Below, piece by piece: positions 24,034-32,060 of a stretch of 33,608 nt of DNA. Source of the stretch: an uncultured Oscillospiraceae bacterium (GTDB taxonomy: Bacteria; Bacillota; Clostridia; Oscillospirales; Oscillospiraceae); contig CAJUEC010000027.1 of the NCBI GenBank assembly GCA_910585155.1, positions 1-33,608 on the forward strand. Direction: 5' to 3'. The notes under the pieces were generated by a model that saw only the letters and a program-made list of their open reading frames with translations, was not told where the DNA came from and searched no databases. The number at the start of each line of letters is the position of its first letter. Position 1 is the stretch's first letter. The position numbers and the translations under genes were made by a program.

Positions 24034-24570
24034 ATGCATCTGGAGACGGACCGCCTGCGCCTGGAGGCGTTCACCATGGACGACCTGCCCGCCCTGTGGG
24101 ACATCTTCCGGGACGAGCAGACCATGGAGCACATGGCCCCCATGACCCGGGAGGGGACGCAGGCGCTGCTGCGCACCTTCTGCGTGGAACGCACGCCCCC
24201 CGGGGCCTTCGCCGCCCGGCTGCGGGCGGGGGGCGGTCTGGCGGGCTGGCTGCTGTTCAACCAGGTGGACGCCCCCGGCATCTACGAGCTGGGCTGGGTG
24301 CTCCGCCGGGACTGCTGGGGGAAGGGTCTGGCCCGGGAGGCCAGCCTGGCCCTGCTGCGCCACGCCTTCACCGCGCTTGGTGCCCACAAGGTGGTGGCCC
24401 AGACGGAGGATATCCGCCGGGCCGTCCCCCTGCTGGAGGGGCTGGGCATGGTCCGGGAGGGGGTCTTCCGCCGGCACAGCCCCGGCCGGGACGGGGCCTG
24501 GAAGGATATTTTCTGGTACGGCCTGCTGCGAGAGGAGTATGTAAATGGAAATCACGGAACGGACTCATAA
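24034..24570 (+). CDS. GNAT family N-acetyltransferase (RimJ-like)
   Basis: This 178-residue enzyme begins MHLETDRLRLEAFTMDDLPALW, the typical opening of the RimJ/RimL-type ribosomal-protein acetyltransferase group (Acetyltransf_3). It continues with YELGWVLRRDCWGKGLAREASLALLRHAF, which holds the acetyl-CoA loop (about residues 92-97), then a Q-T-E-D-I-R-R segment and the closing LGMVREGVFRRHS...DIFWYGLL, usual for this group. The frame is open from 23890, but GGGAGTGAC precedes ATG 24034 and that start gives the family N-terminus. Its end overlaps pgeF by 26 bases, which suggests coupling. The substrate is not predictable: ribosomal protein N-termini, antibiotics or amino acids are all known in the family. 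Confidence 0.9.
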   Translation: MHLETDRLRLEAFTMDDLPALWDIFRDEQTMEHMAPMTREGTQALLRTFCVERTPPGAFAARLRAGGGLAGWLLFNQVDAPGIYELGWVLRRDCWGKGLAREASLALLRHAFTALGAHKVVAQTEDIRRAVPLLEGLGMVREGVFRRHSPGRDGAWKDIFWYGLLREEYVNGNHGTDS

Positions 24571-25351
24571 CAGCGTGACCTACCTGGCCGCGGAGGGCTT
24601 TGGCGCCGGGGTGCGCCACGGCTTTTCCACCCGCCTGGGCGGCGTGTCGGAGGGGATGTGGGCCTCCCTCAACCTGGGGGTCTCCCGGGGGGACGACCCC
24701 GACCACGTCCGGGAGAACTACCGCCGCTTTTTCGCCGCCATCGGGGTAGAGGGGGGGCGGCTGGCCATGACCAATCAGATCCACGGCGGGGCGGTGCGCA
24801 CCGTCACCACCGCCGACCTGAAGGCCGACCCCTACGACAAGGTGACCTATGAGGCCGACGGCCTGATGACCGACCTGCCCGGGGTGGCCCTGGTGATCTA
24901 CTCCGCCGACTGCATCCCCATTTTGTTTTACGACCCGGAGCGCCGGGTGATCGCCGCCGTCCACGCCGGCTGGCGGGGCACCGCCGCCGGCATCGCCACC
25001 GCCGCGGTGGCCCGGATGAAGGACGTGTACGGCTGCCGGCCGGAGAACATCCTGGCCGCCATCGGCCCGGGCATCGGCCCCGACTGCTTCGAGACCCACG
25101 AGGACGTGCCCAACGCCATGACCGCCGCGCTGTCCACCGCGGTGCTCCAGCACATCAAGATCAAGGAGAACGGCAAGTTCTCCGTGGATCTGAAGGGGGT
25201 CAACGCCATGCGCCTGGAGCAGGCCGGGCTGGACCCCGCCCACATCGCCGTCAGCCAGGTGTGCACCGCCTGCGACCAGGAGCGTTTCTGGAGCCACCGG
25301 CGGCAGGGCACCAGCCGGGGCTCCATGGCCGCCGCCATTCAGCTGGCATGA
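24545..25351 (+). CDS. pgeF: Peptidoglycan editing factor PgeF (laccase-domain YfiH family)
   Basis: The YfiH/PgeF family (DUF152) was once called a polyphenol oxidase; the Escherichia coli member prevents L-Ser misincorporation into peptidoglycan precursors, and others hydrolyse purine nucleosides. The 268 residues contain the metal-site motifs QIHGG (Q78, H80), SADCIP (C123) and HAGWRGT (H140), and the end R-x-x-x-Q-G-T-S-R-G. ATG 24545 has GAGAGGAG at the right distance and begins 26 bases inside the previous gene. The stop codon overlaps the next start by four bases. In many Firmicutes it lies near ylmE-sepF or ftsZ; here it lies between acetyltransferases and a binding protein. Function here is inferred from the family. 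Confidence 0.94.
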   Translation: MEITERTHNSVTYLAAEGFGAGVRHGFSTRLGGVSEGMWASLNLGVSRGDDPDHVRENYRRFFAAIGVEGGRLAMTNQIHGGAVRTVTTADLKADPYDKVTYEADGLMTDLPGVALVIYSADCIPILFYDPERRVIAAVHAGWRGTAAGIATAAVARMKDVYGCRPENILAAIGPGIGPDCFETHEDVPNAMTAALSTAVLQHIKIKENGKFSVDLKGVNAMRLEQAGLDPAHIAVSQVCTACDQERFWSHRRQGTSRGSMAAAIQLA

Positions 25352-26898
25352 GGCGGCTGGCCTCTCTGCTGCTGGCGGCCTGCCTGGCGCTGTCCCTGAC
25401 GGGCTGCCTGGCGCAGGAGGAGGAGCCCCCCGCCCCGTCAGAGAGCCCCTCCGCCGCCCCCAGCGATTCGCCGAAGACCCTCCGGTTCAGCCTGGGCTAT
25501 GACCCCACCGCCTCCCTCCACCCCATCACCGGGACCAGCCAGGTGAACCAGGAGCTCACCGGCCTGGTGTACCAGGGGCTGTACGAGCTGGACAACTCCT
25601 TCACCCCCCGGCCGGCGCTGGTCCAGTCCGCCGCCCCCAGCCAGGACGGGACCTTGTGGACCTTCACCCTGAAAACGGACGTTCTCTTTTCCGACGGCAC
25701 CCCCCTCACCGCCCGGCACGCCGCCGCCTCGCTGAACGCCGCCAGGCAGGGCGGGCCCTACGCCCAGCGGCTGAGCGGCGTCATCGCCGTCACCGCCGTG
25801 GATGACGCCACCCTCACCATCGCCCTGTCCGCCCCCAACGGGGCGCTGCCCGCCCTGCTGGACGTGCCGGTGGTGCTGGAGCAGGAGGGGGCCTTCGCCC
25901 CCCTGGGCAGCGGACGGTACCAGTACGAGACCGCCGGGGAGCGGCTGTACCTCCATGTCAACCCCAACTGTCCCGCCGCCGCAGCCCTGCCCTATTCCAC
26001 CATCCCCCTGACCCCGGTGTCCAGCGCCGACGAGCGCATCGCCGCCTTCGACTGCGGCGACATCACCGCCGTTACCACCGAGTTCTCCTCCCCCTATGCC
26101 CTGGGCTACTCCAGCAGCTATGAGGCCTGCGGCTATCCCACCACCACCCTGCTGTACCTGGGCTATCAGACCGCCCGGGGGGCGTGCCAGTCCCCCCTGG
26201 TCCGGCGGGCCGTCTCCCGGGCGCTGGACCGGGAGACCATCGTCCAGACCCTGCTGTCCGGCCACGGGGACCCGGCCTGCCTGCCCATCTCCCCCCTCCA
26301 CGGGGACTACGACGGGGAGGCCGCCGCCCTGCTGGCGTACGACCTGGAGGAGGCCGCCCTGCTGCTGGCCCAGGCCGGGTATGAGCCCAGCGAGGAGGAC
26401 GGGCTGCTCTACCGCCGCCGCGCGCCGCTGGAGCTCACCCTGCTGGTGAACAGCGACAACGAGGCCCGACAGGGGGCGGCGGAGGCCCTGGCGGAGGCCC
26501 TGCGGGCGCTGGGCGCCGCCGTCACGGTGCGCACCCTGCCCTGGTCCAGCTACACCGCCGCCCTGGCCCGGGGGGACTTCGATCTATACATCGGTGAGGT
26601 TCGCCTCACCGGGGACTTTGACCCCGCCCCGCTGCTCACCGGGGCGCTGAACTATGGCGGCTACTCCAGCCAGGACGCCGCGCTGGCCCTGGCCCAGTGG
26701 AGGGCCGCCCAGGGGGAGGCCAGGACCGAGGCCGCCCGGGCCCTCTGCGCCCAGCTGGCTCAGGATGTCCCCATCGCCCCGCTGTGCTTCAAACGGGGCT
26801 CCCTGCTGGTGCGGTGGGGGATGGTCTCCAACCTCCAGCCCACCCGGGCCAACCCCTTTTACCGCATGGAAGACTGGAGCACCACTTCAAATCGTTGA
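25348..26898 (+). CDS. Orphan ABC transporter substrate-binding lipoprotein (SBP family 5)
   Basis: This 516-residue lipoprotein has a signal peptide and lipobox LTGC (C20), a short Pro/Ser/Glu-rich spacer (EEEPPAPSESPSAAPSDSP), then the oligopeptide/nickel-binding (SBP_bac_5) fold. That fold shows GLVYQGLYELD, the W-T-F-T-L-K-T-D-V-L-F-S-D-G-T-P-L-T-A motif, and LVRRAVSRALDRETIV. It should bind peptides or other solutes outside the cell. No OppB/C permease or OppD/F ATPase gene is adjacent, so it relies on transporter parts encoded elsewhere or acts as a sensor or binding protein alone. ATG 25348 overlaps the pgeF stop (ATGA); the upstream extension to 25261 lies inside pgeF and is rejected. 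The protein is low in Lys and high in Ala, in line with GC bias. Confidence 0.92.
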   Translation: MRRLASLLLAACLALSLTGCLAQEEEPPAPSESPSAAPSDSPKTLRFSLGYDPTASLHPITGTSQVNQELTGLVYQGLYELDNSFTPRPALVQSAAPSQDGTLWTFTLKTDVLFSDGTPLTARHAAASLNAARQGGPYAQRLSGVIAVTAVDDATLTIALSAPNGALPALLDVPVVLEQEGAFAPLGSGRYQYETAGERLYLHVNPNCPAAAALPYSTIPLTPVSSADERIAAFDCGDITAVTTEFSSPYALGYSSSYEACGYPTTTLLYLGYQTARGACQSPLVRRAVSRALDRETIVQTLLSGHGDPACLPISPLHGDYDGEAAALLAYDLEEAALLLAQAGYEPSEEDGLLYRRRAPLELTLLVNSDNEARQGAAEALAEALRALGAAVTVRTLPWSSYTAALARGDFDLYIGEVRLTGDFDPAPLLTGALNYGGYSSQDAALALAQWRAAQGEARTEAARALCAQLAQDVPIAPLCFKRGSLLVRWGMVSNLQPTRANPFYRMEDWSTTSNR

Positions 26899-26955
26899 TT
26901 CTCCGGGCCCCTGCCCGGCTGGCGGACCTCCGCCGAGAGAAGGAGATAGAAAACC

Positions 26956-29900
26956 ATGAAAAGCCAAGTATTTCGCTGCTATGTCCACAAGCGCCCCGGC
27001 TTTGACGTGGAGGCCCAGGGCCTGTGCCGGGACCTCCGGGAGCAGCTGGGTGTCAGGGGCCTCAGCGCCCTGACCATCCTTCACCGCTACGACGTGGAGG
27101 GCGTCGGCCCCGAGGTCTACCGGCAGGCCAAGGGTACGGTGTTCTCCGAGCCTCAGGTGGACGCGGTGTATGACGAGGACTTCCCCCGCCCCGCCGGGAC
27201 CCACAGCCTGCTGGCGGTGGAGGCCCTGCCGGGCCAGTTTGACCAGCGGGCAGACTCCGCCGGGCAGTGCATCCAGCTGATGACCGGGGGGGAGCGCCCC
27301 CTGGTGGCCTACGCCAAGGTGTACGTGCTGGAGGGGGTGCTGTCCGTCCCCGAGCTGGAGAAAATCTCGGGCTACCTCATCAACCCGGTGGAGTGCCGGG
27401 AGGCCTCCATGGACAAGCCGGACACCCTGGAGCGCAGCTATGACGTCCCCGGCCAGGTGGCCGTGCTGGACGGCTTCACCGCCCTGGACGAGAACGGGCT
27501 CCGCGAAGAGCTGGACCGGCTGGGGCTGGCCATGGACCTGGACGATTTGAAATTCCTCCAGAACTACTTCCGGGACTGGGAGCGCCGGGACCCCACCATC
27601 ACCGAGGTGCGGGTGGTGGACACCTACTGGTCCGATCACTGCCGGCACACCACCTTCTCCACCCACCTGGACGGGGTGGACATCCAGGACCCCCGGGTGC
27701 AGGGGGCCTATGAGCGGTATCTCGCCGCCCGGGTGGAGGTGTATGGTGAGGAGAAGGCCAGAAAGCGCCCCCAGACCCTGATGGACATGGCCACCATCGG
27801 CACCAAGGTGCTGAAAAAGCGGGGCCTCCTGCCCGAGCTGGACGAGAGCGAGGAGATCAACGCCTGCTCCATCCACGTCCCTGCGGTGGTGGACGGGGAG
27901 GAGCAGGACTGGCTGCTCATGTTCAAGAATGAGACCCACAACCACCCCACCGAGATCGAGCCCTTCGGCGGCGCGGCCACCTGCATCGGCGGCTGCATCC
28001 GGGATCCCCTGTCCGGCCGGGCCTACGTCCACCAGGCCATGCGGGTGACGGGGGGCGGCGACCCCACGGTGCCCCTGTCCGAGACGCTGGAGGGCAAGCT
28101 GCCCCAACGGAAGCTCGCCCAGACCGCCGCGGCGGGCTACTCCTCCTACGGCAACCAGATCGGCCTGGCCACCGGCCACGTGGCGGAGCTGTACCACCCC
28201 GGCTACATCGCCAAGCGGCTGGAGTGCGGCGCGGTGGTGGCCGCCGCCCCCGCCGGCCATGTGCGCCGGGAGCGCCCCGCCCCCGGCGACGTGGTGATCC
28301 TACTGGGGGGCCGCACCGGCCGGGACGGCATCGGCGGGGCCACCGGGTCCTCCAAGAGCCACAACAAAAAATCCCTGGCCACCATGGCCAGCGAGGTGCA
28401 GAAGGGCAACGCCCCCGAGGAGCGCAAGCTCCAGCGGCTGTTCCGGGATGAGAACGTCACCCGGATGATCAAGCGGTGCAATGACTTCGGGGCGGGGGGC
28501 GTGTCCGTGGCCATCGGCGAGCTGGCGGACGGGCTGTCCATCGACCTGGACGCGGTGCGGAAAAAGTACGAGGGGCTGGACGGCACCGAGCTGGCCATCT
28601 CCGAGAGCCAGGAGCGCATGGCGGTGGTCATCGCCGCCGAGGACGAGGAGCAGTTCATCGCCATGGCCCAGGCGGAGAACCTGGAGGCCTACCGGGTGGC
28701 GGTGGTGACGGAAAGCCCCCGGATGGTGATGACCTGGCGGGGCCAGACCATCGCGGATCTGAGCCGGGAGTTTTTGAACACCAACGGCGCGGTGAAGCAC
28801 GCCAGGGTGTCCGTCCCGGAGCGGGATTACCCCATGGTGGGGCATGACTTTGCCAGCCTGCGGGAGATGGCGGCCAGCCTGAAGTGCGCCTCCCGCCGGG
28901 GGCTGGTGGAGCGGTTCGACGGCTCCATCGGCGCGGGCTCCGTGCTCATGCCCTTCGGCGGCAGGACCCAGACCACCCCCGCCCAGGCCATGGCGGCCCT
29001 GCTGCCCACCATGCCGGGGGAGGAGACCGATCAGGCCAGCGTCATGGCCTGGGGCTGCGACCCGGACGCGCTGTCCGCCGACCCCTACAACGGGGCCTAT
29101 GACGCGGTGACTGTTTCCATCGCCAAGCTGGTGGCGGCGGGGGCGGACCCCACGGCGGTGTACCTCACCATGCAGGAGTTCTTTGAAAAGCTGCGGGACG
29201 AGCCCGCCCGCTGGGGCAAGCCCTTTGCCGCCCTCCTGGGCGCGCTGGACGCCCAGCTGGACTACGGAGCCGCCGCCATCGGCGGGAAGGACTCCATGTC
29301 CGGCTCCTTCCTGGATCGGGACGTGCCGCCCACCCTCATCTCCTTCGCCATCGCCCCCGTGAAGGCCGGGGAGGTGCTCTCCCCCGAGTTCAAGGAGGCG
29401 GGACATCCGGTATATCTGTTTGGCGGCGAAACCACAGGGGAGATCAATTTTGCTTGGAATCAGTTCCACAAGCTGGCCCGGGACGGGAAAGTAAAAGCCG
29501 CCTGGGCGGTGGAGAACAGCATCGCCGAGGGCGTTATGAAGATGTCTTTCGGCAACCGGATCGGCTTTACCGCCGAGAAGGAGGAACCCAATGCTTTCTG
29601 GATGGGCAGGCCGTGGCCCTGTCCCATCCTGACGGAGCTGACGGAGGACGTCAAGGTTTATTGCAAAGCGGTACGGCTCGGTATCACCACCGCCGAGCCC
29701 GTCATTACGATTGGCAAGGATTCCGCCCCCATCGACGAGCTGCTCAAGCTCAATGAGCAGACCTTGGAGGAGGTCTATCCCACCCGGGCGGGCACCTCCG
29801 AGAAGGTGGAGACCATCTCCTGGGACCGCCGCTCCCCCGCGGTGTTCGACGGGAAGATCGCCCGCCCCCGGGTGGTCATACCCGTGTTCCCCGGCACCAA

Positions 29901-30660
29901 CTGCGAGTACGACAGCGTCCGGGCCTGCCTGCGGGCGGGGATGGATGCGGAGACCGTGGTCATCCGCAACCTCACCCCCGACGCCCTGGCCCAGTCCGCC
30001 CTGGAGCTGGAGGGGGCCATTCGGAACGCCCAGATTGTGTTCTTCCCCGGCGGCTTCTCCGGCGGCGACGAGCCGGAGGGCTCCGCCAAGCTCATCGTCT
30101 CCTTCTTCCGCAACCCCCGGCTCACCGACGCGGTGCATGATCTGCTAAAGCACCGGGACGGGCTGATGCTGGGCATCTGCAACGGCTTCCAGGCCCTGCT
30201 CAAGCTGGGGCTGCTGCCCCGGGGGGAGATCTCCCCGGTGGACGAGAACAGCCCCACCCTGACCTACAACTTCATCGGCCGCCATCAGAGCCGGTATGTC
30301 ACCACCCGGGTGGCCTCGGTGCAGTCCCCTTGGATGCTCAAGTCCCAGGTGGGCGACCTTCACGCCATCCCCGTCTCCCACGGCGAGGGCCGCTTTGTGG
30401 CCCCCCAGGCCGCGCTGGATCAGCTCATCGCGGGCGGCCAGGTGGCCACCCAGTACGTGGACGCCGCAGGCGTGCCGTCCATGGACATCTCCGTCAACCC
30501 CAACGGCTCCCTGCTGGCCATCGAGGGGATTTTCTCCCCTGACGGCCGGGTGTTCGGCAAGATGGGCCACTCCGAGCGGCGGGGGGAGTTCGTAGCGAAA
30601 AACATCCCCGGCGACAAGCTCCAGCCCATTTTTGAGTCGGGCGCGCTGTACTTCAAATAA
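26956..30660 (+). CDS. purL: Phosphoribosylformylglycinamidine synthase, single-chain type
   Basis: PurL converts FGAR to FGAM in purine synthesis, using ammonia from glutamine. The 1234 residues carry the whole enzyme in one chain, as in the clostridial form. The synthetase half has SDHCRHTTFSTHL and KNETHNHPTEIEPFGGAATCIGG. The glutaminase domain runs from about residue 970 (PRVVIPVFPGTNCEYD) with nucleophile C1075 in GICNGFQ and H1205/E1207 in G-H-S-E-R near the C-terminus. GAGAAGGAG lies just before ATG 26956. Codons 816-920 (29401-29720) end in A or T in roughly a quarter of cases against a few per cent in the flanks, so this variable linker segment may have been replaced by recombination. 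It closes the secA block, 57 bases after the binding protein. No other purine gene is in the window. Confidence 0.97.
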   Translation: MKSQVFRCYVHKRPGFDVEAQGLCRDLREQLGVRGLSALTILHRYDVEGVGPEVYRQAKGTVFSEPQVDAVYDEDFPRPAGTHSLLAVEALPGQFDQRADSAGQCIQLMTGGERPLVAYAKVYVLEGVLSVPELEKISGYLINPVECREASMDKPDTLERSYDVPGQVAVLDGFTALDENGLREELDRLGLAMDLDDLKFLQNYFRDWERRDPTITEVRVVDTYWSDHCRHTTFSTHLDGVDIQDPRVQGAYERYLAARVEVYGEEKARKRPQTLMDMATIGTKVLKKRGLLPELDESEEINACSIHVPAVVDGEEQDWLLMFKNETHNHPTEIEPFGGAATCIGGCIRDPLSGRAYVHQAMRVTGGGDPTVPLSETLEGKLPQRKLAQTAAAGYSSYGNQIGLATGHVAELYHPGYIAKRLECGAVVAAAPAGHVRRERPAPGDVVILLGGRTGRDGIGGATGSSKSHNKKSLATMASEVQKGNAPEERKLQRLFRDENVTRMIKRCNDFGAGGVSVAIGELADGLSIDLDAVRKKYEGLDGTELAISESQERMAVVIAAEDEEQFIAMAQAENLEAYRVAVVTESPRMVMTWRGQTIADLSREFLNTNGAVKHARVSVPERDYPMVGHDFASLREMAASLKCASRRGLVERFDGSIGAGSVLMPFGGRTQTTPAQAMAALLPTMPGEETDQASVMAWGCDPDALSADPYNGAYDAVTVSIAKLVAAGADPTAVYLTMQEFFEKLRDEPARWGKPFAALLGALDAQLDYGAAAIGGKDSMSGSFLDRDVPPTLISFAIAPVKAGEVLSPEFKEAGHPVYLFGGETTGEINFAWNQFHKLARDGKVKAAWAVENSIAEGVMKMSFGNRIGFTAEKEEPNAFWMGRPWPCPILTELTEDVKVYCKAVRLGITTAEPVITIGKDSAPIDELLKLNEQTLEEVYPTRAGTSEKVETISWDRRSPAVFDGKIARPRVVIPVFPGTNCEYDSVRACLRAGMDAETVVIRNLTPDALAQSALELEGAIRNAQIVFFPGGFSGGDEPEGSAKLIVSFFRNPRLTDAVHDLLKHRDGLMLGICNGFQALLKLGLLPRGEISPVDENSPTLTYNFIGRHQSRYVTTRVASVQSPWMLKSQVGDLHAIPVSHGEGRFVAPQAALDQLIAGGQVATQYVDAAGVPSMDISVNPNGSLLAIEGIFSPDGRVFGKMGHSERRGEFVAKNIPGDKLQPIFESGALYFK

Positions 30661-30695
30661 GAGCCCCACGGCCAATCCGAGGGTGATCAAAAAGC

Positions 30696-30730
30696 GCAAA
30701 GACTCCCCGCCTGCGGCGGGGAGTCTTTGC
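30696..30730. terminator. Bidirectional terminator between purL and the YerC-like gene
   Basis: A 16-bp perfect stem (30696-30711 with 30715-30730) and a TGC loop. On the minus strand it is followed by GCTTTTTGATC, a good T run, so it serves the YerC-like gene. On the plus strand the T tract begins ten bases later. Confidence 0.85.
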
Positions 30731-30771
30731 GTCTACAGTTTTTTCGGAGAAAGCACCGGCCCTGGCCGGTC

Positions 30772-31080
30772 CTAGTCCTGCGCCTTTCTCTCTTTCTCCC
30801 GCTCGATCATGGTGCGGAAGCCCCCGGCCCCAAAGGAAAAGATGCGGTTTACCCGGCTGATGGTGGCCGAGCTGGCCCCGGTCCGCTCCAAAATCTCGGT
30901 GTACACCAACCCCTCGTCCAGCAGCCGGGCCACGTCGTAGCGCTGCTCCATGGCCCGCAGCTCACCCACGGTGCACAGGTCGTCAAAAAAGGCCACACAC
31001 TCCTCCATGGTGTTCAGCCGCAAAATGCTCTCATAAAGCGCCATGCTGCGCTGCTTATTGGCAGTTTTTGGCACATCCAT
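30772..31080 (-). CDS. YerC/YecD family TrpR-related regulator
   Basis: This protein of about 102 residues has the TrpR-like helical DNA-binding fold of the YerC family: LYESILRLNTMEECVAFFDDLCTVGELRAMEQRYDVARLLDEGLVYTEI, then ERTGASSATISRVNR, the reader helix. Its members are widespread in Firmicutes, but their targets are unclear. ATG 31080 is directly next to GGGAGGG, which is too close. GTG 31074 lies six bases from that ribosome binding site and may be the real start, giving 100 residues. An upstream ATG at 31107 overlaps the -10 box and cannot be used. The gene has its own promoter and a shared terminator with purL. Autoregulation is possible; a role in purine or tryptophan control is not shown. 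Confidence 0.88.
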   Translation of the reverse strand: MDVPKTANKQRSMALYESILRLNTMEECVAFFDDLCTVGELRAMEQRYDVARLLDEGLVYTEILERTGASSATISRVNRIFSFGAGGFRTMIEREKERKAQD

Positions 31081-31105
31081 CCCTCCCGCTTCCTGCGTTT
31101 TCTCC

Positions 31106-31134
31106 ATTTTAACAGATAAAAGAGATAAAGTAAA
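31106..31134 (-). promoter_or_regulatory. Promoter of the YerC-like gene
   Basis: On the minus strand: TTTACT (31134-31129), 17 bases, TAAAAT (31111-31106). The region is AT-rich compared with its surroundings. Confidence 0.75.
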
Positions 31135-31205
31135 CAGCAATTTTAAAACGGCGCCAGCGGCGGAATCATTCCGATCTGCAAAGAAGGCCGGCCTGCGCCT
31201 GGGGC

Positions 31206-31234
31206 TTGTCTTTTCCCGCGAAAAGGGGTACAAT
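31206..31234 (+). promoter_or_regulatory. Promoter of the DauR/YheO-like gene
   Basis: TTGTCT (31206-31211), 17 bases, TACAAT (31229-31234). The leader of about 45 bases contains the 19-bp palindrome at 31242-31260. Confidence 0.75.
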
Positions 31235-31241
31235 TAGAGCA

Positions 31242-31260
31242 GAGCCCCGGCCCGGGGCTC
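31242..31260 (+). promoter_or_regulatory. Leader palindrome, possible operator
   Basis: GAGCCCCGG-C-CCGGGGCTC is a perfect dyad with a one-base centre. It lies between the transcription start and the ribosome binding site AAAGGAG. It has no T run, so termination is unlikely; it could bind the encoded regulator or form a hairpin that slows translation. Confidence 0.5.
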
Positions 31261-31285
31261 ATTTCACCCAAAGGAGCTGCCCGCC

Positions 31286-31921
31286 ATGAATCGAGAGGAA
31301 GCCTTTGAATTTTTGGACCGAACTGCTCGGGGCATCGCTGAGATGTTCGGCTCCTCCTGCGAAACCCTGGTCCACGACATGGGTGTCCCCACCCACCCCA
31401 TCCTGTCCATCTACAACGGCCACGTGTCCGGCCGGGAGGTGGGCTCCACCATGGATATCATGGGCATCGGCCTGACGCTGGACCAGGAGACCGCCTCCAC
31501 CGACCAGGTGAATCTGGCCGCCGTCACCCCCGACGGGCGGCAGACCAAGTCCTCCACCTTCCACATGATCGGGGAGGACTACAACCTGGCCCTGGGCATC
31601 AATTTTGACTACACCTCCCTGGTGTTCGCCAACCGCATCCTGGGCGACCTGATGAACGCCCGGTCTGACCTGCGCTCCGCCCTGTGGCAGCCGGACAACG
31701 CCAAGCAGCTGGCCGACCTCTTCGACCAGTGCGTGGCCGAGATGGGCAAGCCGGTGGAGATCATGGGCAAGGCGGAGCGGCTCAGGCTGATCTCCCTGCT
31801 GCGCCGGCGCAGCGCCTTCTCCTACCGCAAGTCCGTGCCCTATGTGGCCGGGCGGCTGTCAGTGTCCCGCTACACCGTCTACAAATACCTGGACGAGGTG
31901 GAAAAGGGACTGGGGGAGTAG
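31286..31921 (+). CDS. DauR/YheO family regulator (PAS-like domain plus HTH)
   Basis: This 211-residue protein has the YheO-like PAS domain in its first half (FLDRTARGIAEMFGSSCETLVHDM, then ILSIYNGHVSGREVGSTMDIMG and the sensor segment YNLALGINFDYT). A C-terminal HTH of the YheO/DauR type follows (about residues 155-208; KAERLRLISLLRRRSAFSYRKSVPYVAGRLSVSRYTVYKYLDEV). In Pseudomonas, DauR represses D-arginine use; homologues in Firmicutes probably respond to amino acids or small metabolites, but no ligand is known here. AAAGGAG precedes ATG 31286. It lies 140 bases before a dipeptidase gene, which has its own promoter and is a possible target. The palindrome in its leader is a candidate operator. 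Confidence 0.9.
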   Translation: MNREEAFEFLDRTARGIAEMFGSSCETLVHDMGVPTHPILSIYNGHVSGREVGSTMDIMGIGLTLDQETASTDQVNLAAVTPDGRQTKSSTFHMIGEDYNLALGINFDYTSLVFANRILGDLMNARSDLRSALWQPDNAKQLADLFDQCVAEMGKPVEIMGKAERLRLISLLRRRSAFSYRKSVPYVAGRLSVSRYTVYKYLDEVEKGLGE

Positions 31922-32060
31922 CTCCCTCTTTCCCTTGTATTTGACAGAAAAATGGGGTATACTGGTGCAAAAGCCGGCGGCCCCCGGGCGCGGCGGCTGC
32001 CCCAAAAGGGGCCCCGCACGGCCTGAGAGACGGCCCGCGGGGAGACGAGGAGTGTTACAT
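31922..32060 (+). promoter_or_regulatory. Dipeptidase promoter and structured leader
   Basis: The promoter is TTGTAT (31935-31940), 17 bases, TATACT (31958-31963). A leader of about 90 bases follows, with GCCCC-AAAA-GGGGC (around 31999-32012) and a longer stem CCCCGC...GCGGGG with an inner GGCC-TGAGAGAC-GGCC (around 32012-32044). The ribosome binding site GAGGAG comes after it. No known riboswitch class was recognised. Confidence 0.6.

Noticed and set aside
23591..24570. Tandem duplication of acetyltransferase genes
   Set aside because: The two proteins belong to different GNAT subgroups and share only the fold motifs.
31081..31107. ATG at 31107 as start of the YerC-like gene
   Set aside because: It overlaps the -10 box TAAAAT and has no ribosome binding site.
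31941..31963. TTGACA (31941-31946) as the -35 of the dipeptidase promoter
   Set aside because: It is only 11 bases from TATACT; TTGTAT six bases upstream gives the proper 17-base spacing.
32012..32044. TPP riboswitch, because of a CCTGAGAG segment
   Set aside because: The second conserved TPP core and the usual helices are missing, and the gene is a dipeptidase with no thiamine link.
31842..32060. Extension of the dipeptidase frame upstream of 32061
   Set aside because: It runs through the end of the DauR-like gene and the leader; the normal PepV N-terminus begins at 32061 behind GAGGAG.
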